Positions 16,870-26,124 of a stretch of DNA of 64,000 bases are shown piece after piece. The notes under the pieces are model-generated. The model ran no database searches and was not told the origin of the DNA. It was given only the letters and a program-made list of their open reading frames with translations. Source of the DNA: an uncultured Acidobacteriia bacterium (GTDB taxonomy: Bacteria; Acidobacteriota; Terriglobia; Bryobacterales; Bryobacteraceae). Numbering within the stretch: the first letter of the stretch is position 1; each line of letters begins with the position of its first letter. The position numbers and the translations under genes were made by a program. Where the stretch lies: contig CAINNJ010000025.1 of NCBI GenBank assembly GCA_903851195.1, forward strand, positions 496,001 to 560,000, written 5' to 3'.

Positions 16870-18426
16870 ATGCGAAGACTCTATTCTTGTTTGATGTTCG
16901 CGGGCCTGATGACCATGCCCGCATCCGGCGCGGACTGGTTGACCGACGGCGGGAATCCACAGCGCACGGCCTGGCAGAAGGACGAACACATCCTGTCGCC
17001 TTCGAACGTAAAGGGTATGCAGATTCTGTGGAAACTGCAGCTCGATAATAAGCCGCAGCAGATGCACTCGCTGTTTCCGCCGCTGGTGATCGACCATCTG
17101 AAGACGTCGGCGGGCGATAAGCAGGTCGCGATCGTCTCCGGTATTTCGGACAACATTTACGCCATCGACGCGGTGGCCGGCACGGTGATCTGGAAGAAGC
17201 ATTTCGATTATCCGGAGCCTGCCAACAACCGTCCGGGCAATGACGATCCTCTTTGTCCCGAAGGCGCGCTCGCGACGCCCGTGATCGGGCCGGTGAATGC
17301 CAACGGACAACGGCCGGTGTACGCGCTGGCCGGCGACGGGAAGCTGCATACTCTCAACGCGGCGGACGGCGAGGAGTTGTCGCAGCCGGTGCAGTTCATG
17401 GGCGCGAACGCCAAGGCCTATGCGCTGAATCTGTGGAACAACGCGATCTACACGACCACAGCCCAGGGCTGCCACGGCAATCCGAATCAGATGTGGGCGA
17501 TGAAGCTCGACGATCCGACGCACAAGGTGATGACGGCGAGTCCGAAGAGCGGCGGGTTGTGGGGACGGACCGGCGCGGCGATCGATTCCAATGGCGTCGC
17601 CTGGGCGCCCACCGGCGACGGCCGTTATGAGAAGGACACGCAGACCTACGGTAACGGGCTGATCGGCGGCAAGATTTTCGGCGATGAACTGAAGATCGCC
17701 GATTATTTCATTCCCTCGAACTGGTCCTGGCTGCAGAAGCGCGATCTCGATTTCCAGGTGACGCCCGCGATCTTCACCTACAAGGGCCGCGAACTGATGG
17801 TGACGGCGAGTAAGGAATGCCGCGTCTACCTGATGGATCCGAAGAACCCGGGCGGGGACGATCACCAGACGCCGCTCGACCGGACGCCGCTGCTATGCAA
17901 CGAAGAAGTGAATTTCGCTTCGGCCGGCATCTGGGGCTCCATGGCGAGCTGGGAAGATTCCAAGGGCACGCGCTGGGTGCTCACGCCCTTCTGGGGACCG
18001 GTGCATCCCAAGCTGAAGGTGCCGATCACGAACGGCCCGGTGACCCACGGGGCGGTGATCGCGTTCAAGGTGGAAGAAAAGGGCGGCAAGCTGCAGTTGA
18101 CGCCGGCCTGGATCTCGCGGGATATGGATCAGGCGGAGCCTCCGGTGGTAGCCAACGGCGTGGTGTTTGCCTTCGGCAGCGGCGAGAATACGGTGCAGGC
18201 TTACCCGGAACTGGGCCTGCGGGATTCCAGCAAGATGCGCATCGCGGCATCGAAGCATGCGACGTTCTATGCGCTCGACGGCGAGACCGGCAAAGAGCTG
18301 TATTCGAGCGGCGAGCAGATCAAGTCGTGGGTGCACTTCGGCGGGCTGTCGGTCGCCAACGGGAGGGTTTACCTGGGGACGTACGACAGTATTCTGTATT
18401 GCTTCGGATTGCCGGGAACGAAGTAG
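16870..18426 (+). CDS. Secreted PQQ-like beta-propeller protein, copy 2
   Basis: 518 residues, signal peptide ending 'MPASGADW', AAGGAC 6 nt before the ATG. It aligns along its length with the preceding gene: both start with 'GNPQR', share 'DNIYAIDAVAGTVIWKKHF', 'WGSMASWED' against 'WGTFASWED' and 'ATFYALDGETGKELYSSG', but this copy lacks the Gly/Pro-rich insert. The pair arose by tandem duplication and is followed by a strong terminator. Such propellers can act as dehydrogenases or as scaffolds. Confidence 0.82.
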   Translation: MRRLYSCLMFAGLMTMPASGADWLTDGGNPQRTAWQKDEHILSPSNVKGMQILWKLQLDNKPQQMHSLFPPLVIDHLKTSAGDKQVAIVSGISDNIYAIDAVAGTVIWKKHFDYPEPANNRPGNDDPLCPEGALATPVIGPVNANGQRPVYALAGDGKLHTLNAADGEELSQPVQFMGANAKAYALNLWNNAIYTTTAQGCHGNPNQMWAMKLDDPTHKVMTASPKSGGLWGRTGAAIDSNGVAWAPTGDGRYEKDTQTYGNGLIGGKIFGDELKIADYFIPSNWSWLQKRDLDFQVTPAIFTYKGRELMVTASKECRVYLMDPKNPGGDDHQTPLDRTPLLCNEEVNFASAGIWGSMASWEDSKGTRWVLTPFWGPVHPKLKVPITNGPVTHGAVIAFKVEEKGGKLQLTPAWISRDMDQAEPPVVANGVVFAFGSGENTVQAYPELGLRDSSKMRIAASKHATFYALDGETGKELYSSGEQIKSWVHFGGLSVANGRVYLGTYDSILYCFGLPGTK

Positions 18427-18444
18427 TTCTTCAGATCGAATGAA

Positions 18445-18479
18445 AAAGGGACTCCGCTCTCGCGCGGAGTCCTTTTTTT
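18445..18479. terminator. Bidirectional rho-independent terminator
   Basis: A 9-bp perfect GC-rich stem (18449-18457 with 18464-18472) with a 6-nt loop, followed by seven T on the plus strand and preceded by five A, giving a T-run on the minus strand. It sits between the convergent PQQ-like and vapC genes and can serve both. Confidence 0.9.
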
Positions 18480-18490
18480 GTCTTTCGGGT

Positions 18491-18883
18491 TTACCAGGGC
18501 GTCGCTTCGAGATCGGTTTTCGAAAAATCTTCGCCCTTGAACAGCAGCGGTTGGCCTTTTTCCAATGCCGCCGCGTAGGCGCAGCAATCGCCCATGTTCA
18601 GCGCCGCGGGATGCCGGCCTTTGCCGAATTTCCGCCATGCCTCCCGCGCCTCATGCATCTGTTTCGCATCGAAGGGCACGGGAACGATTTCGAGTTGTTC
18701 CAGAATCAGCAGCGCTTCGTCGCCCGACGCCTCGCCGTACTTCCCTTCCGCGACCATCAGGGTTTCCAGCCAGTTCACCGTCGACATGTAACGTTCTCTT
18801 GAGCCAACAATCGCGGTGGCCATGCGGCGGGCTTCCGGCTCCTGAAATACGATCGCCAGAACCGCCGAGGAGTCGATCATCAT
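18491..18883 (-). CDS. vapC: VapC-type PIN-domain toxin ribonuclease
   Basis: 130 residues. PIN-domain acidic residues are visible: Asp in 'MMIDSSAVLAIVFQEPE', Glu in 'STVNWLETLMV', and Asp in 'ALNMGDCCAYAAALEKGQPLL', followed by 'KGEDFSKTDL'. VapC toxins cut RNA in a metal-dependent manner and are neutralised by the upstream VapB. The start lies 6 nt downstream of the vapB stop. The toxin appears intact. Confidence 0.93.
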   Translation of the reverse strand: MMIDSSAVLAIVFQEPEARRMATAIVGSRERYMSTVNWLETLMVAEGKYGEASGDEALLILEQLEIVPVPFDAKQMHEAREAWRKFGKGRHPAALNMGDCCAYAAALEKGQPLLFKGEDFSKTDLEATPW

Positions 18884-18889
18884 CGATTC

Positions 18890-19153
18890 TTATCCGCGCG
18901 GAACGCCAATCTCGTCGTAACCGAGGATTTCGTCGGGAGTGCGATCGTCCAGAACGGGACGAGACACGGCACGGCGGCCGATCGCCATCACACGATCCAC
19001 CAGCCGTTCCTGGGCGCGGTGATCCTGCTGGACGAGACGGAGGCTCATCCGCACGGAGTCGCGGACTGCCTCGGTAATGGATTTTCCGGTCTGTATTGCA
19101 AGTTGCATAGCCATTTCGTGGGTCTCCGGGTCTTTAATATTTAGAGCAGCCAT
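18890..19153 (-). CDS. vapB: VapB-type antitoxin
   Basis: 87 residues from the ATG at 19153, which has a GGAGGACAGGAAG purine-rich region just upstream. It begins 'AALNIKDPETHEMAMQLA', the short ribbon-helix-helix/PSK transcription-factor pattern that binds its own operator, and then 'ITEAVRDSVRMSLR'. The C-terminal half, with 'RTPDEILGYDEIG', matches the toxin-binding tail seen in this VapB subgroup. It precedes vapC and probably autoregulates the pair. Confidence 0.9.
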   Translation of the reverse strand: MAALNIKDPETHEMAMQLAIQTGKSITEAVRDSVRMSLRLVQQDHRAQERLVDRVMAIGRRAVSRPVLDDRTPDEILGYDEIGVPRG

Positions 19154-19211
19154 TCTTCCTGTCCTCCGTTTTTTCCACCATAACACCGGAGAGGGAAGAA
19201 ATCAAGTTCGC

Positions 19212-20270
19212 TTACAGGTCGTTCCAGTCCAGAACGATCTTCCCGGAATTACCCGACTTCATCAGTTCGAACGCCTCCCGGAAGTCCTTGTGAGAAAAAC
19301 GGTTCGTGATCACCGGGCTAATGTCGAGGCCGGATTCCAGCATCACCGTCATCTTGTACCAGGTTTCGTACATTTCCCGGCCGTAGATTCCGTGGATGGT
19401 CAGCATATTGAAGATCACCAGATTCCAGTCGATGGCGATCTCATTCGGCGGGATACCGAGCATCGCAATGCGGCCGCCGTGCGACATGTTCGCCAGCATG
19501 TCGCGGAAGGCCGAGGCGTTGCCGGACATCTCCAGCCCGACGTCAAAGCCCTCGCTCATCCCGATCTCCTCCTGCACCTGCTTGAGAGTTTTCTCCCGAG
19601 GATCGACGGCCAGCGTCACGCCGACCTTGCGCGCGAGTTCGAGGCGGAACGGATTCAGATCCGTAATCACGACGTGCCGGGCGCCCGCGTGCTTCGCCAC
19701 GGCGGCAGCCATGATGCCGATGGGTCCGGCGCCGGTGACCAGAACATCCTCACCCAGAACCGGGAACGCCAGAGCGGTGTGCACCGCGTTGCCAAACGGA
19801 TCGAAGATGCAGGCGATCTCCGGGTCGACTTCATGTTTGTGGACCCAGACGTTGGTCATGGGAAGCGCGATGTACTCCGCGAACGCGCCGGGCCGGTTCA
19901 CGCCCACTCCGCTGGTGTGCGCGCAGAGGTGGCGGCGTCCGGCGAGGCAGTTCCGGCAGCGGCCGCACACCACGTGGCCTTCTCCGCTCACCATCTGACC
20001 GGGGAAAAAGTCGACCACGTTCGAGCCGACCGCGACAATTTCGCCCATGAACTCATGCCCGATCACCATGGGCACGGGAATGGTGCGGGCTGCCCAGGCA
20101 TCCCAGTTCAGGATGTGGATGTCCGTGCCGCAGATCGAGGCTTTTTTCACCCGCACCAGCACATCGTTGATGCCGATCTCCGGAACGGGAACGTCTTCGA
20201 GCCATAGCCCGGGTTCGGGCCGGCTCTTCACCAGCGCCTTCATCAGTTTGGAAGTGGCCATTGCCTTCAT
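19212..20270 (-). CDS. tdh: L-threonine 3-dehydrogenase
   Basis: 352 residues from an ATG at 20270; ATGs at 20261 and 20243 are possible and the last gives the usual start '[12 protein letters not shown]'. Zinc alcohol dehydrogenase features: catalytic 'ICGTDIHI', 'GHEFMGEIV', four structural cysteines in '[15 protein letters not shown]', Rossmann '[12 protein letters not shown]' and the threonine-dehydrogenase stretch '[13 protein letters not shown]'. It oxidises threonine with NAD to 2-amino-3-ketobutyrate. The start is only 28 bases from that of a divergent aminotransferase. Confidence 0.93.
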   Translation of the reverse strand: MKAMATSKLMKALVKSRPEPGLWLEDVPVPEIGINDVLVRVKKASICGTDIHILNWDAWAARTIPVPMVIGHEFMGEIVAVGSNVVDFFPGQMVSGEGHVVCGRCRNCLAGRRHLCAHTSGVGVNRPGAFAEYIALPMTNVWVHKHEVDPEIACIFDPFGNAVHTALAFPVLGEDVLVTGAGPIGIMAAAVAKHAGARHVVITDLNPFRLELARKVGVTLAVDPREKTLKQVQEEIGMSEGFDVGLEMSGNASAFRDMLANMSHGGRIAMLGIPPNEIAIDWNLVIFNMLTIHGIYGREMYETWYKMTVMLESGLDISPVITNRFSHKDFREAFELMKSGNSGKIVLDWNDL

Positions 20271-20298
20271 GGTAATAATGGGGCAACGCCGGAACCTA

Positions 20299-21609
20299 AT
20301 GACCAAACAGGAAATACTTCTCGCCCAAAAGGAATTCCTCTTCCCCGCGGTGTTCAACTACTTCAAAGAGCCGCTGGTGGTGAGTCACGCGAAGGATCAG
20401 TACGTGTGGGACATCGAAGGGAATCAGTACCTGGATTTCTTCGGCGGCATCGTCACGGTGAGCGTCGGCCACTGCAATGAACAGGTGAACGAAAAGGTCA
20501 AAAAGCAGATCGACACGCTGGAGCATGTTTCCACGGTGTTCGTGAATGAGCCGCAGGTCGCTCTCGCGCAGAAACTGGCGCAGATCACACCTGCCGGCGC
20601 GCTGCGGAAGTCCTTCTTCACAAACAGCGGTTCGGAGGCGAACGAGGCAGCGATCCTGGCGGCACGCTGCTATACGGGATCCACCGAAATCGTCGCGCTG
20701 CGTCACTCCTATCACGGGCGGACGGCAGGCACCATGGGGCTTTCCGGGCAATCCACCTGGAAACTGGGACCGCCGCAGGCGGGCGTCGCGCATGCGGTCA
20801 ACGCGTATTGCTACCGCTGTCCCTTCGGGCTGGAGTATCCGTCGTGCGAAGTCAAATGCGCGCAGGACGTGGAACAGGTGATCCGCACCACGACGTCCGG
20901 ACGGGTCGCCGCTTTCATCGCGGAACCAATCCAGGGCGTGGGTGGTTTCATCACACCTCCAAAGGAGTACTTCAGGATCGTCACGGATATCGTGCGGCAG
21001 TACGGCGGTATCTTCATCGCGGATGAAGTGCAGACTGCGTGGGGACGCACGGGCAGCAAGTGGTTCGGTATCGAACACTGGGGGGTGCAGCCGGACATCA
21101 TCACGAGCGCCAAGGGACTGGGCAACGGCCTGCCGATCGGCCTGACCATCGCGCGGCCCGAAGTGGCCGACGCCGTGAAAGGCCTGACCATTTCCACGTT
21201 CGGCGGCAACCCGGTCGTGACCACGGCGGCGAAGGCGGTGATCGATTACATCGAAGAAAAGAACCTGCTGCGCAACACCGAAGAAACCGGCGCGTATCTG
21301 AAAAGTAAGCTGCTGGAACTGAAGGATAAACATCCGCTGATCGGCGATGTGCGCGGCATGGGACTGCTGCTCGCCATGGAACTGGTGGAAGACCGCAAGA
21401 CCAAGGCTCCCGCGGCCGCCGCGACCCTGCGGGCGATGGATGCGGCGAAAGAGAACCGCATCATCATCGGCCGCGGCGGACTATTCGGGAACGTCCTGCG
21501 GCTCTCCCCGCCCATGAATATCAGCCGCGCCGATGTCGACGAGTTCGCGCTGCGGCTCGACGCCTGTCTCACGCAGGCCGCGGGAGTTACTCAAGCCGCC
21601 ACACGGTAA
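20299..21609 (+). CDS. Class-III PLP aminotransferase (AGXT2-like)
   Basis: 436 residues. The PLP site is clear: '[14 protein letters not shown]' and the lysine in '[16 protein letters not shown]'; the N-terminal '[18 protein letters not shown]' and '[18 protein letters not shown]' are family hallmarks. It is closest in feel to alanine-glyoxylate (AGXT2) or 4-aminobutyrate/ornithine-type enzymes; the substrate cannot be fixed by eye. It is divergent from tdh with a tiny shared spacer. A role in glycine/glyoxylate metabolism is a reasonable inference. Confidence 0.88.
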   Translation: MTKQEILLAQKEFLFPAVFNYFKEPLVVSHAKDQYVWDIEGNQYLDFFGGIVTVSVGHCNEQVNEKVKKQIDTLEHVSTVFVNEPQVALAQKLAQITPAGALRKSFFTNSGSEANEAAILAARCYTGSTEIVALRHSYHGRTAGTMGLSGQSTWKLGPPQAGVAHAVNAYCYRCPFGLEYPSCEVKCAQDVEQVIRTTTSGRVAAFIAEPIQGVGGFITPPKEYFRIVTDIVRQYGGIFIADEVQTAWGRTGSKWFGIEHWGVQPDIITSAKGLGNGLPIGLTIARPEVADAVKGLTISTFGGNPVVTTAAKAVIDYIEEKNLLRNTEETGAYLKSKLLELKDKHPLIGDVRGMGLLLAMELVEDRKTKAPAAAATLRAMDAAKENRIIIGRGGLFGNVLRLSPPMNISRADVDEFALRLDACLTQAAGVTQAATR

Positions 21610-21775
21610 ACAGCACGCCGCCGGCGATCAGACCGAAAGCTATCGCTCCGGCGAACAACTGGTTGATGGTGAGTGCCGCCGCGGGCAAGGCCACCGCGGC
21701 GGCATCAGCCAGCGCGAAGGTAAGAAGAAGAATCACGCCGAAGAGCCAATACGCGAGTTGATGTTTTTTCTGCAT
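21587..21775 (-). CDS. Small two-helix membrane protein
   Basis: 62 residues from the ATG at 21775, preceded by GGAG. Two hydrophobic helices: 'YWLFGVILLLTFALADAAAV' in part and '[17 protein letters not shown]'. It overlaps the 3' end of the convergent aminotransferase gene by 23 nt. I do not recognise a family. Convergent overlap makes it a less certain gene, but the start context and clean membrane profile support it. Confidence 0.5.
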   Translation of the reverse strand: MQKKHQLAYWLFGVILLLTFALADAAAVALPAAALTINQLFAGAIAFGLIAGGVLFTVWRLE

Positions 21776-21915
21776 TTTACGTCTCCGTTCTGCCTGTCTG
21801 GACGGAAGGAACAACCGCGGCGGAAGTAAAAAAAGTGTGAAAGCTTGTCACTCCCGGACGCGGCCGCCTGCCGGAAGTCGGGTTTGGTATTGGTTTGGCC
21901 CGCCCGAAACTGACA

Positions 21916-21921
21916 TATAAT
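21916..21921 (+). promoter_or_regulatory. Consensus TATAAT 6 nt before a GTG start
   Basis: A perfect TATAAT ends exactly 6 nt before the GTG at 21928, with TTGGCC (15-nt spacing) or TTTGGC (16-nt) as weak -35 candidates. Transcription would begin at the start codon itself, giving a leaderless mRNA. Confidence 0.6.
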
Positions 21922-21927
21922 CGCAGC

Positions 21928-24531
21928 GTGATCCGCACTGCGTTTTGTGTCCTGACGGCGACGGCTTTGGCAGCCACGGCCCTGCCTGCCGCGGACCGCC
22001 AGGTGTCATTTCAAAAGGACATTCAGCCCGTCTTTGAAAAGAGTTGCTGGAACTGCCACAGCAACTCGGTGCAACTTTCGAAGCTGAGTCTGGCCTCGCG
22101 CGATGCCGCGCTGAGAGGCGGCGAGCACGGCGCGAGCATCGTGCCGGGCAACGCGGAGAAGAGCCGCCTTTATCGACTGGTCGCGGGTCTGGATAAGCCG
22201 GCGATGCCGATCGGCGGGAAGATCACTCCCGACGAAGTGGAAGCGTTTCGGCTCTGGATTAATCAGGGCGCGGTGTGGGAGGGTGCGGCGGCGGTCATTA
22301 CGCAAAGAGCAGATCCGCTGCAGGACGCGCCGATCCGCCCGGAAGAGCGGAATTACTGGGCTTTCCGGCTCCCTTCGAAACCCGCATTGCCGGTGGCGGC
22401 CGCGAATCCCGCCGCGAATCCAATAGACGCGTTCATCCATGCCGCGCTGGAGAAGAAAGGTCTGCGGCGAGCGCCGGAGGCGGACCGCATTACCCTGCTG
22501 CGACGCGCGTATTTCGATCTGATCGGGATGCCGCCCACGCCTGCCGAAGCGGCGGAGTTCCTGAACGATCAATCGCCGGACGCCTGGGAGAAACTGGTGG
22601 ACCGCCTCCTCGCCTCTCCCCATTACGGCGAGCGCTGGGGCCGGCACTGGCTGGATGTGGCGCGCTATGCGGATTCCAATGGCTTCGAGCATGATTTCGA
22701 CCGCCCCAACGCCTGGCGCTATCGCGATTACGTGATCCGCGCCTTCAATCAGGACAAGCCATACGACACGTTTCTGCGCGAGCAGATCGCGGGCGACGAA
22801 CTGCCAAACGTGACGTACGACAGCCAGATCGCGACGGGCTTTCTGCGCAGTTACGCCAAGGTCGGCTTTCGCGAGAAAGACAACCCGGAGTTACGGTACG
22901 AGTATCTCGACGACATGATCGCGACCATCGGGCGCGGCGTGTTGGGCATGACCGTGCAGTGCGCGCGCTGTCACGATCATAAGTTCGATCCGATCCGCCA
23001 GGCCGATTACTACCGGCTGCAATCGTCTCTATGGGGCGCCGTGGAAGTGGATCAGCCCTTGGCGCCGAAGGAGACCGCGGCCGCCTATCTGAAAAAGAAC
23101 GCGGAAATCGATTCGAAAATCGCCGATCTGCGGGCGGATATTCGCGCGCTCGACAAGCCTTACCGCGACCAGTTACTGCCCGCGAAGTATCAGAAGTTTC
23201 AGCAAAACGTCCAGGAAGCCATCGCTACTCCGGAAGAAAAACGGACACCCGGGCAGGTGTTGCTGGCGAACCAGGTGATCCGCACCGTGGGCGTTTCGGA
23301 CGGCGAAATCGCCCGGATTATTTCGCCCGCCGACAAGGCGGAAAAACAGCGCCTCCAGGCTGCCATCGCGCAACTGGATAAAGAGCGGCCCGCGCCCCTC
23401 CCGATGGCGATGGCGGTGACGGACGGCGACTATCGGTTCACGCCGGATGGCCCCGGCGACGAGCCGGCGCCCGGCAAGGGCAAGCAGCGGGAAGCCCTGG
23501 AAGGCAGCTATCTGCATACCGGCGAGGGCCGCTATGTGCCGCCGCCATCGTACTTCCTCATTCGCGGGGACGTGAACAGCCATGGTCCGGAGACGCGGCC
23601 TGGCTTCGTGAAAGTGGTGACGTACGGGAATCCCCCGACGGAACTGCCCGCCCCCACGCCGCATACGTCGGGCAGACGTCTGGCGCTCGCGGAATGGCTG
23701 GTTTCGAAAGACAATCCAATGACCGCGCGCGTGGCGGTGAATCGCCTCTGGAGCCACCATTTCGGCACCGGCATTGTTGCCTCGCTGGACAATTTCGGCA
23801 AAATGGGGGAGACGCCGACAAATCCCGAGTTGCTCGACTGGCTGGCGGTGGAATTTCGCGAGCGCGGCTGGAGCATGAAGCAGATGCACCGGCTGATCAT
23901 GACCTCGGAAACTTACAAAATGGCGTCACAGGTTTCCGAAGCCGAAGGGCTGTCGGCGAACACGGCGAAGGATCCGGAAGACAAACTGCTCTGGCACTAT
24001 CCGGTGCAGCGTCTCGACGCGGAAAGCATCCGCGATTCCATTCTTGTGGCCAGCGGCGGCATCAATCTGCAGATGGACGGGCCGCCGGTCTTCCCGGTGT
24101 TGCCGCGGGAAATTCTGCGGTCCATGACCAACGGCATCTGGAAACAGAAGGACGACGGGCCGGCGGTCTGGCGTCGGAGCGTTTACATCTACCGCAAGCG
24201 CGGACTGCCCATGCCGATGCTGGACGTCTTCGATCTGCCGAATCAGAACATCAGTTGCGGCGCGCGGAATGTGACCACGGTGCCTACGCAGGCGCTCACG
24301 CTGATGAACAACGAATTCGTGCTCAACCAGGCGCAACTGTTCGCGAACCGCCTCCAGGAAGCCGCGCCGCGGGATAGCGGGAAACAGATCGATCTCGCCT
24401 ACCAGATCGCGCTCTCACGCGCGCCACAGCCGGAAGAAAAGCGACTGGCGTCCGATTTCCTGCGCGAGCACACGCTGGGCGATTTCGCGAACGTGATGCT
24501 GAATCTGAACGAGTTCCTGTACGTGAGGTAA
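21928..24531 (+). CDS. PSD1/DUF1549/DUF1553 cytochrome-type secreted protein
   Basis: 867 residues from a GTG at 21928, chosen because the TATAAT lies just upstream and the signal peptide (ending 'TALPAADR') then starts properly. A planctomycete-type cytochrome domain has the haem site 'SCWNCHSNS' and 'LDKPAMPIGGKI'. DUF1549 follows with 'ARYADSNGFEHDFDRPNAW' and the second CxxCH 'CARCHDHKFDP'; DUF1553 ends the protein ('NRLWSHHFGTGIVASLDNFG', 'TQALTLMNNEFV'). It is 3 nt upstream of a DUF1501 gene, its usual partner. The pair is abundant in Planctomycetes and Acidobacteria; the substrate is unknown. Confidence 0.9.
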   Translation: MIRTAFCVLTATALAATALPAADRQVSFQKDIQPVFEKSCWNCHSNSVQLSKLSLASRDAALRGGEHGASIVPGNAEKSRLYRLVAGLDKPAMPIGGKITPDEVEAFRLWINQGAVWEGAAAVITQRADPLQDAPIRPEERNYWAFRLPSKPALPVAAANPAANPIDAFIHAALEKKGLRRAPEADRITLLRRAYFDLIGMPPTPAEAAEFLNDQSPDAWEKLVDRLLASPHYGERWGRHWLDVARYADSNGFEHDFDRPNAWRYRDYVIRAFNQDKPYDTFLREQIAGDELPNVTYDSQIATGFLRSYAKVGFREKDNPELRYEYLDDMIATIGRGVLGMTVQCARCHDHKFDPIRQADYYRLQSSLWGAVEVDQPLAPKETAAAYLKKNAEIDSKIADLRADIRALDKPYRDQLLPAKYQKFQQNVQEAIATPEEKRTPGQVLLANQVIRTVGVSDGEIARIISPADKAEKQRLQAAIAQLDKERPAPLPMAMAVTDGDYRFTPDGPGDEPAPGKGKQREALEGSYLHTGEGRYVPPPSYFLIRGDVNSHGPETRPGFVKVVTYGNPPTELPAPTPHTSGRRLALAEWLVSKDNPMTARVAVNRLWSHHFGTGIVASLDNFGKMGETPTNPELLDWLAVEFRERGWSMKQMHRLIMTSETYKMASQVSEAEGLSANTAKDPEDKLLWHYPVQRLDAESIRDSILVASGGINLQMDGPPVFPVLPREILRSMTNGIWKQKDDGPAVWRRSVYIYRKRGLPMPMLDVFDLPNQNISCGARNVTTVPTQALTLMNNEFVLNQAQLFANRLQEAAPRDSGKQIDLAYQIALSRAPQPEEKRLASDFLREHTLGDFANVMLNLNEFLYVR

Positions 24532-24534
24532 GGC

Positions 24535-25986
24535 ATGAAAAGATTTCGATCGCGACGCGATTTCCTGTTCGAAAGCTGCGGCGGTATCAGCGGCCTGGGC
24601 CTGGCTTACCTGCTGAATCAGGATGGTCTGCTGGGCGCGCCGGCGGGGAGCGCGTGCGCCTCGAACACGCCCGTACAGAGCCCGCTGGCCGCGAAAAAGC
24701 CGCACTTCGAGCCCCGCGCGAAGGCCGTGATCTCCCTGTTCATGAGCGGCGGAGTCAGCCACATGGACACTTTCGATCCCAAGCCCGCGCTGTCGAAATA
24801 CGCCGGGCAGCCGCTCGAAGGCAAGGGCGATGTGATCGTGCGGCAGGGGAACCCGGGGCCTCTGATGCCGTCTCCGTTCACGTTCAAGAAGTACGGGCAG
24901 AGCGGGATGGATGTGTCGGAAATCTTCCCGCGGCTGGCCACGAAGGTGGATGAACTGGCGCTGCTGCGATCCGTGCACGGGCAGTCGAACGATCACGTGC
25001 AGGCGCACTACGAACTGGGCACGGGGATGATCCGGATGGGCTTCCCCAGCGTGGGCGCGTGGGTGTCGTACGGGCTCGGGTCGGAGAATCAGAATCTGCC
25101 CGCGTTCGTGGTGATTTACGATGCGCACGGAGGGCCGTTCGGCGGACCCGCGAACTGGAGTTCCGGCTTCATGCCGGCCGCGTACCAGGGCACGGTATTC
25201 AAGTCCTCCGGCGTGCCGATTATCGATCTGAAGCCGCCGGACAGCGTCACGCCCGAACAGCAGCGCGCGCGCCTGGGGCTGCTGGGCAAGCTGAATGAGA
25301 TGGACGCGCGGAAGTATCCGGGCAACACGGAACTGACGGCGCGTATTGCGTCCTACGAACTCGCTTACCGGATGCAGGGCTGCGCGCCGGAAGCGGTGGA
25401 CGTGAGCGTGGAATCGGCCGCTGTGAAGAAGCTCTACGGTCTGGACGATCCGAAGACGGCGCTGTTCGGCAAGCAGTGTCTGATGGCGCGCCGGCTGGTC
25501 GAGCGAGGCGTCCGGTTCGTGCAGCTTTATCACGGCGGCCTGGGTATTCAGAACGTGGATACCTGGGACGCGCATGAGAACGTGGAGGACAATCACCGCC
25601 GACACGCCAACGAAGTGGATCAGCCGATTACCGGCCTGCTGACGGATCTGAAAGAGTCCGGGCTGCTCGATACCACGCTGGTGGTCTGGCACGGAGAGTT
25701 CGGGCGCATGCCGATCTCCCAGCGCGGCATGGGGCGCGATCACAATCCCGGCGCCATGAGCATGTGGATGGCGGGAGCGAAGATTCAGGGCGGACAGATG
25801 ATCGGATCGAGCGATGAGTTCGGCTACAAGGCGGAAGAGCAGCCCATTGCGGTGCACGATCTGCATGCGAGTATGCTGCACCTGCTCGGCATGGATCACA
25901 CGAAACTGACATACCGGTTCAACGGGCGGGATATGCGCCTCACCGATGTGTATGGAAATCTGATTCCGCAAATCGTGAAAACATAG
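24535..25986 (+). CDS. DUF1501 Tat-exported protein, partner of the PSD1 cytochrome
   Basis: 483 residues, usual for the planctomycete-type DUF1501. A twin-arginine motif 'SRRDFLFESCGGISGLG' opens the protein, followed by 'VISLFMSGGVSHMDTFDPK'. Sulfatase/phosphatase-like residues appear in 'VVWHGEFGRMPISQ' and 'MGRDHNPGAMSMWMAG'. It differs clearly from the shorter DUF1501 at 9010, which pairs with DUF1800, so the window holds both arrangements. It probably works with the PSD1 cytochrome outside the cytoplasm. Confidence 0.9.
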   Translation: MKRFRSRRDFLFESCGGISGLGLAYLLNQDGLLGAPAGSACASNTPVQSPLAAKKPHFEPRAKAVISLFMSGGVSHMDTFDPKPALSKYAGQPLEGKGDVIVRQGNPGPLMPSPFTFKKYGQSGMDVSEIFPRLATKVDELALLRSVHGQSNDHVQAHYELGTGMIRMGFPSVGAWVSYGLGSENQNLPAFVVIYDAHGGPFGGPANWSSGFMPAAYQGTVFKSSGVPIIDLKPPDSVTPEQQRARLGLLGKLNEMDARKYPGNTELTARIASYELAYRMQGCAPEAVDVSVESAAVKKLYGLDDPKTALFGKQCLMARRLVERGVRFVQLYHGGLGIQNVDTWDAHENVEDNHRRHANEVDQPITGLLTDLKESGLLDTTLVVWHGEFGRMPISQRGMGRDHNPGAMSMWMAGAKIQGGQMIGSSDEFGYKAEEQPIAVHDLHASMLHLLGMDHTKLTYRFNGRDMRLTDVYGNLIPQIVKT

Positions 25987-26124
25987 CTCGCCCGCGTTGG
26001 CCGGTATTCGCGACCGTCCTGCCCAAGTGGCGTTGAGGCTGACTGCATCGGCGGCAAAGTCGTGGTGGGAATATTGTTCGGAATCCCCGGAACGGCGGCG
26101 CGCCGGGTCCCGTACAATGTGGAC

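Noticed and set aside
18491-19153. VapBC as part of a mobile island
   Set aside because: No integrase, tRNA, attachment repeats or obvious composition change around it.
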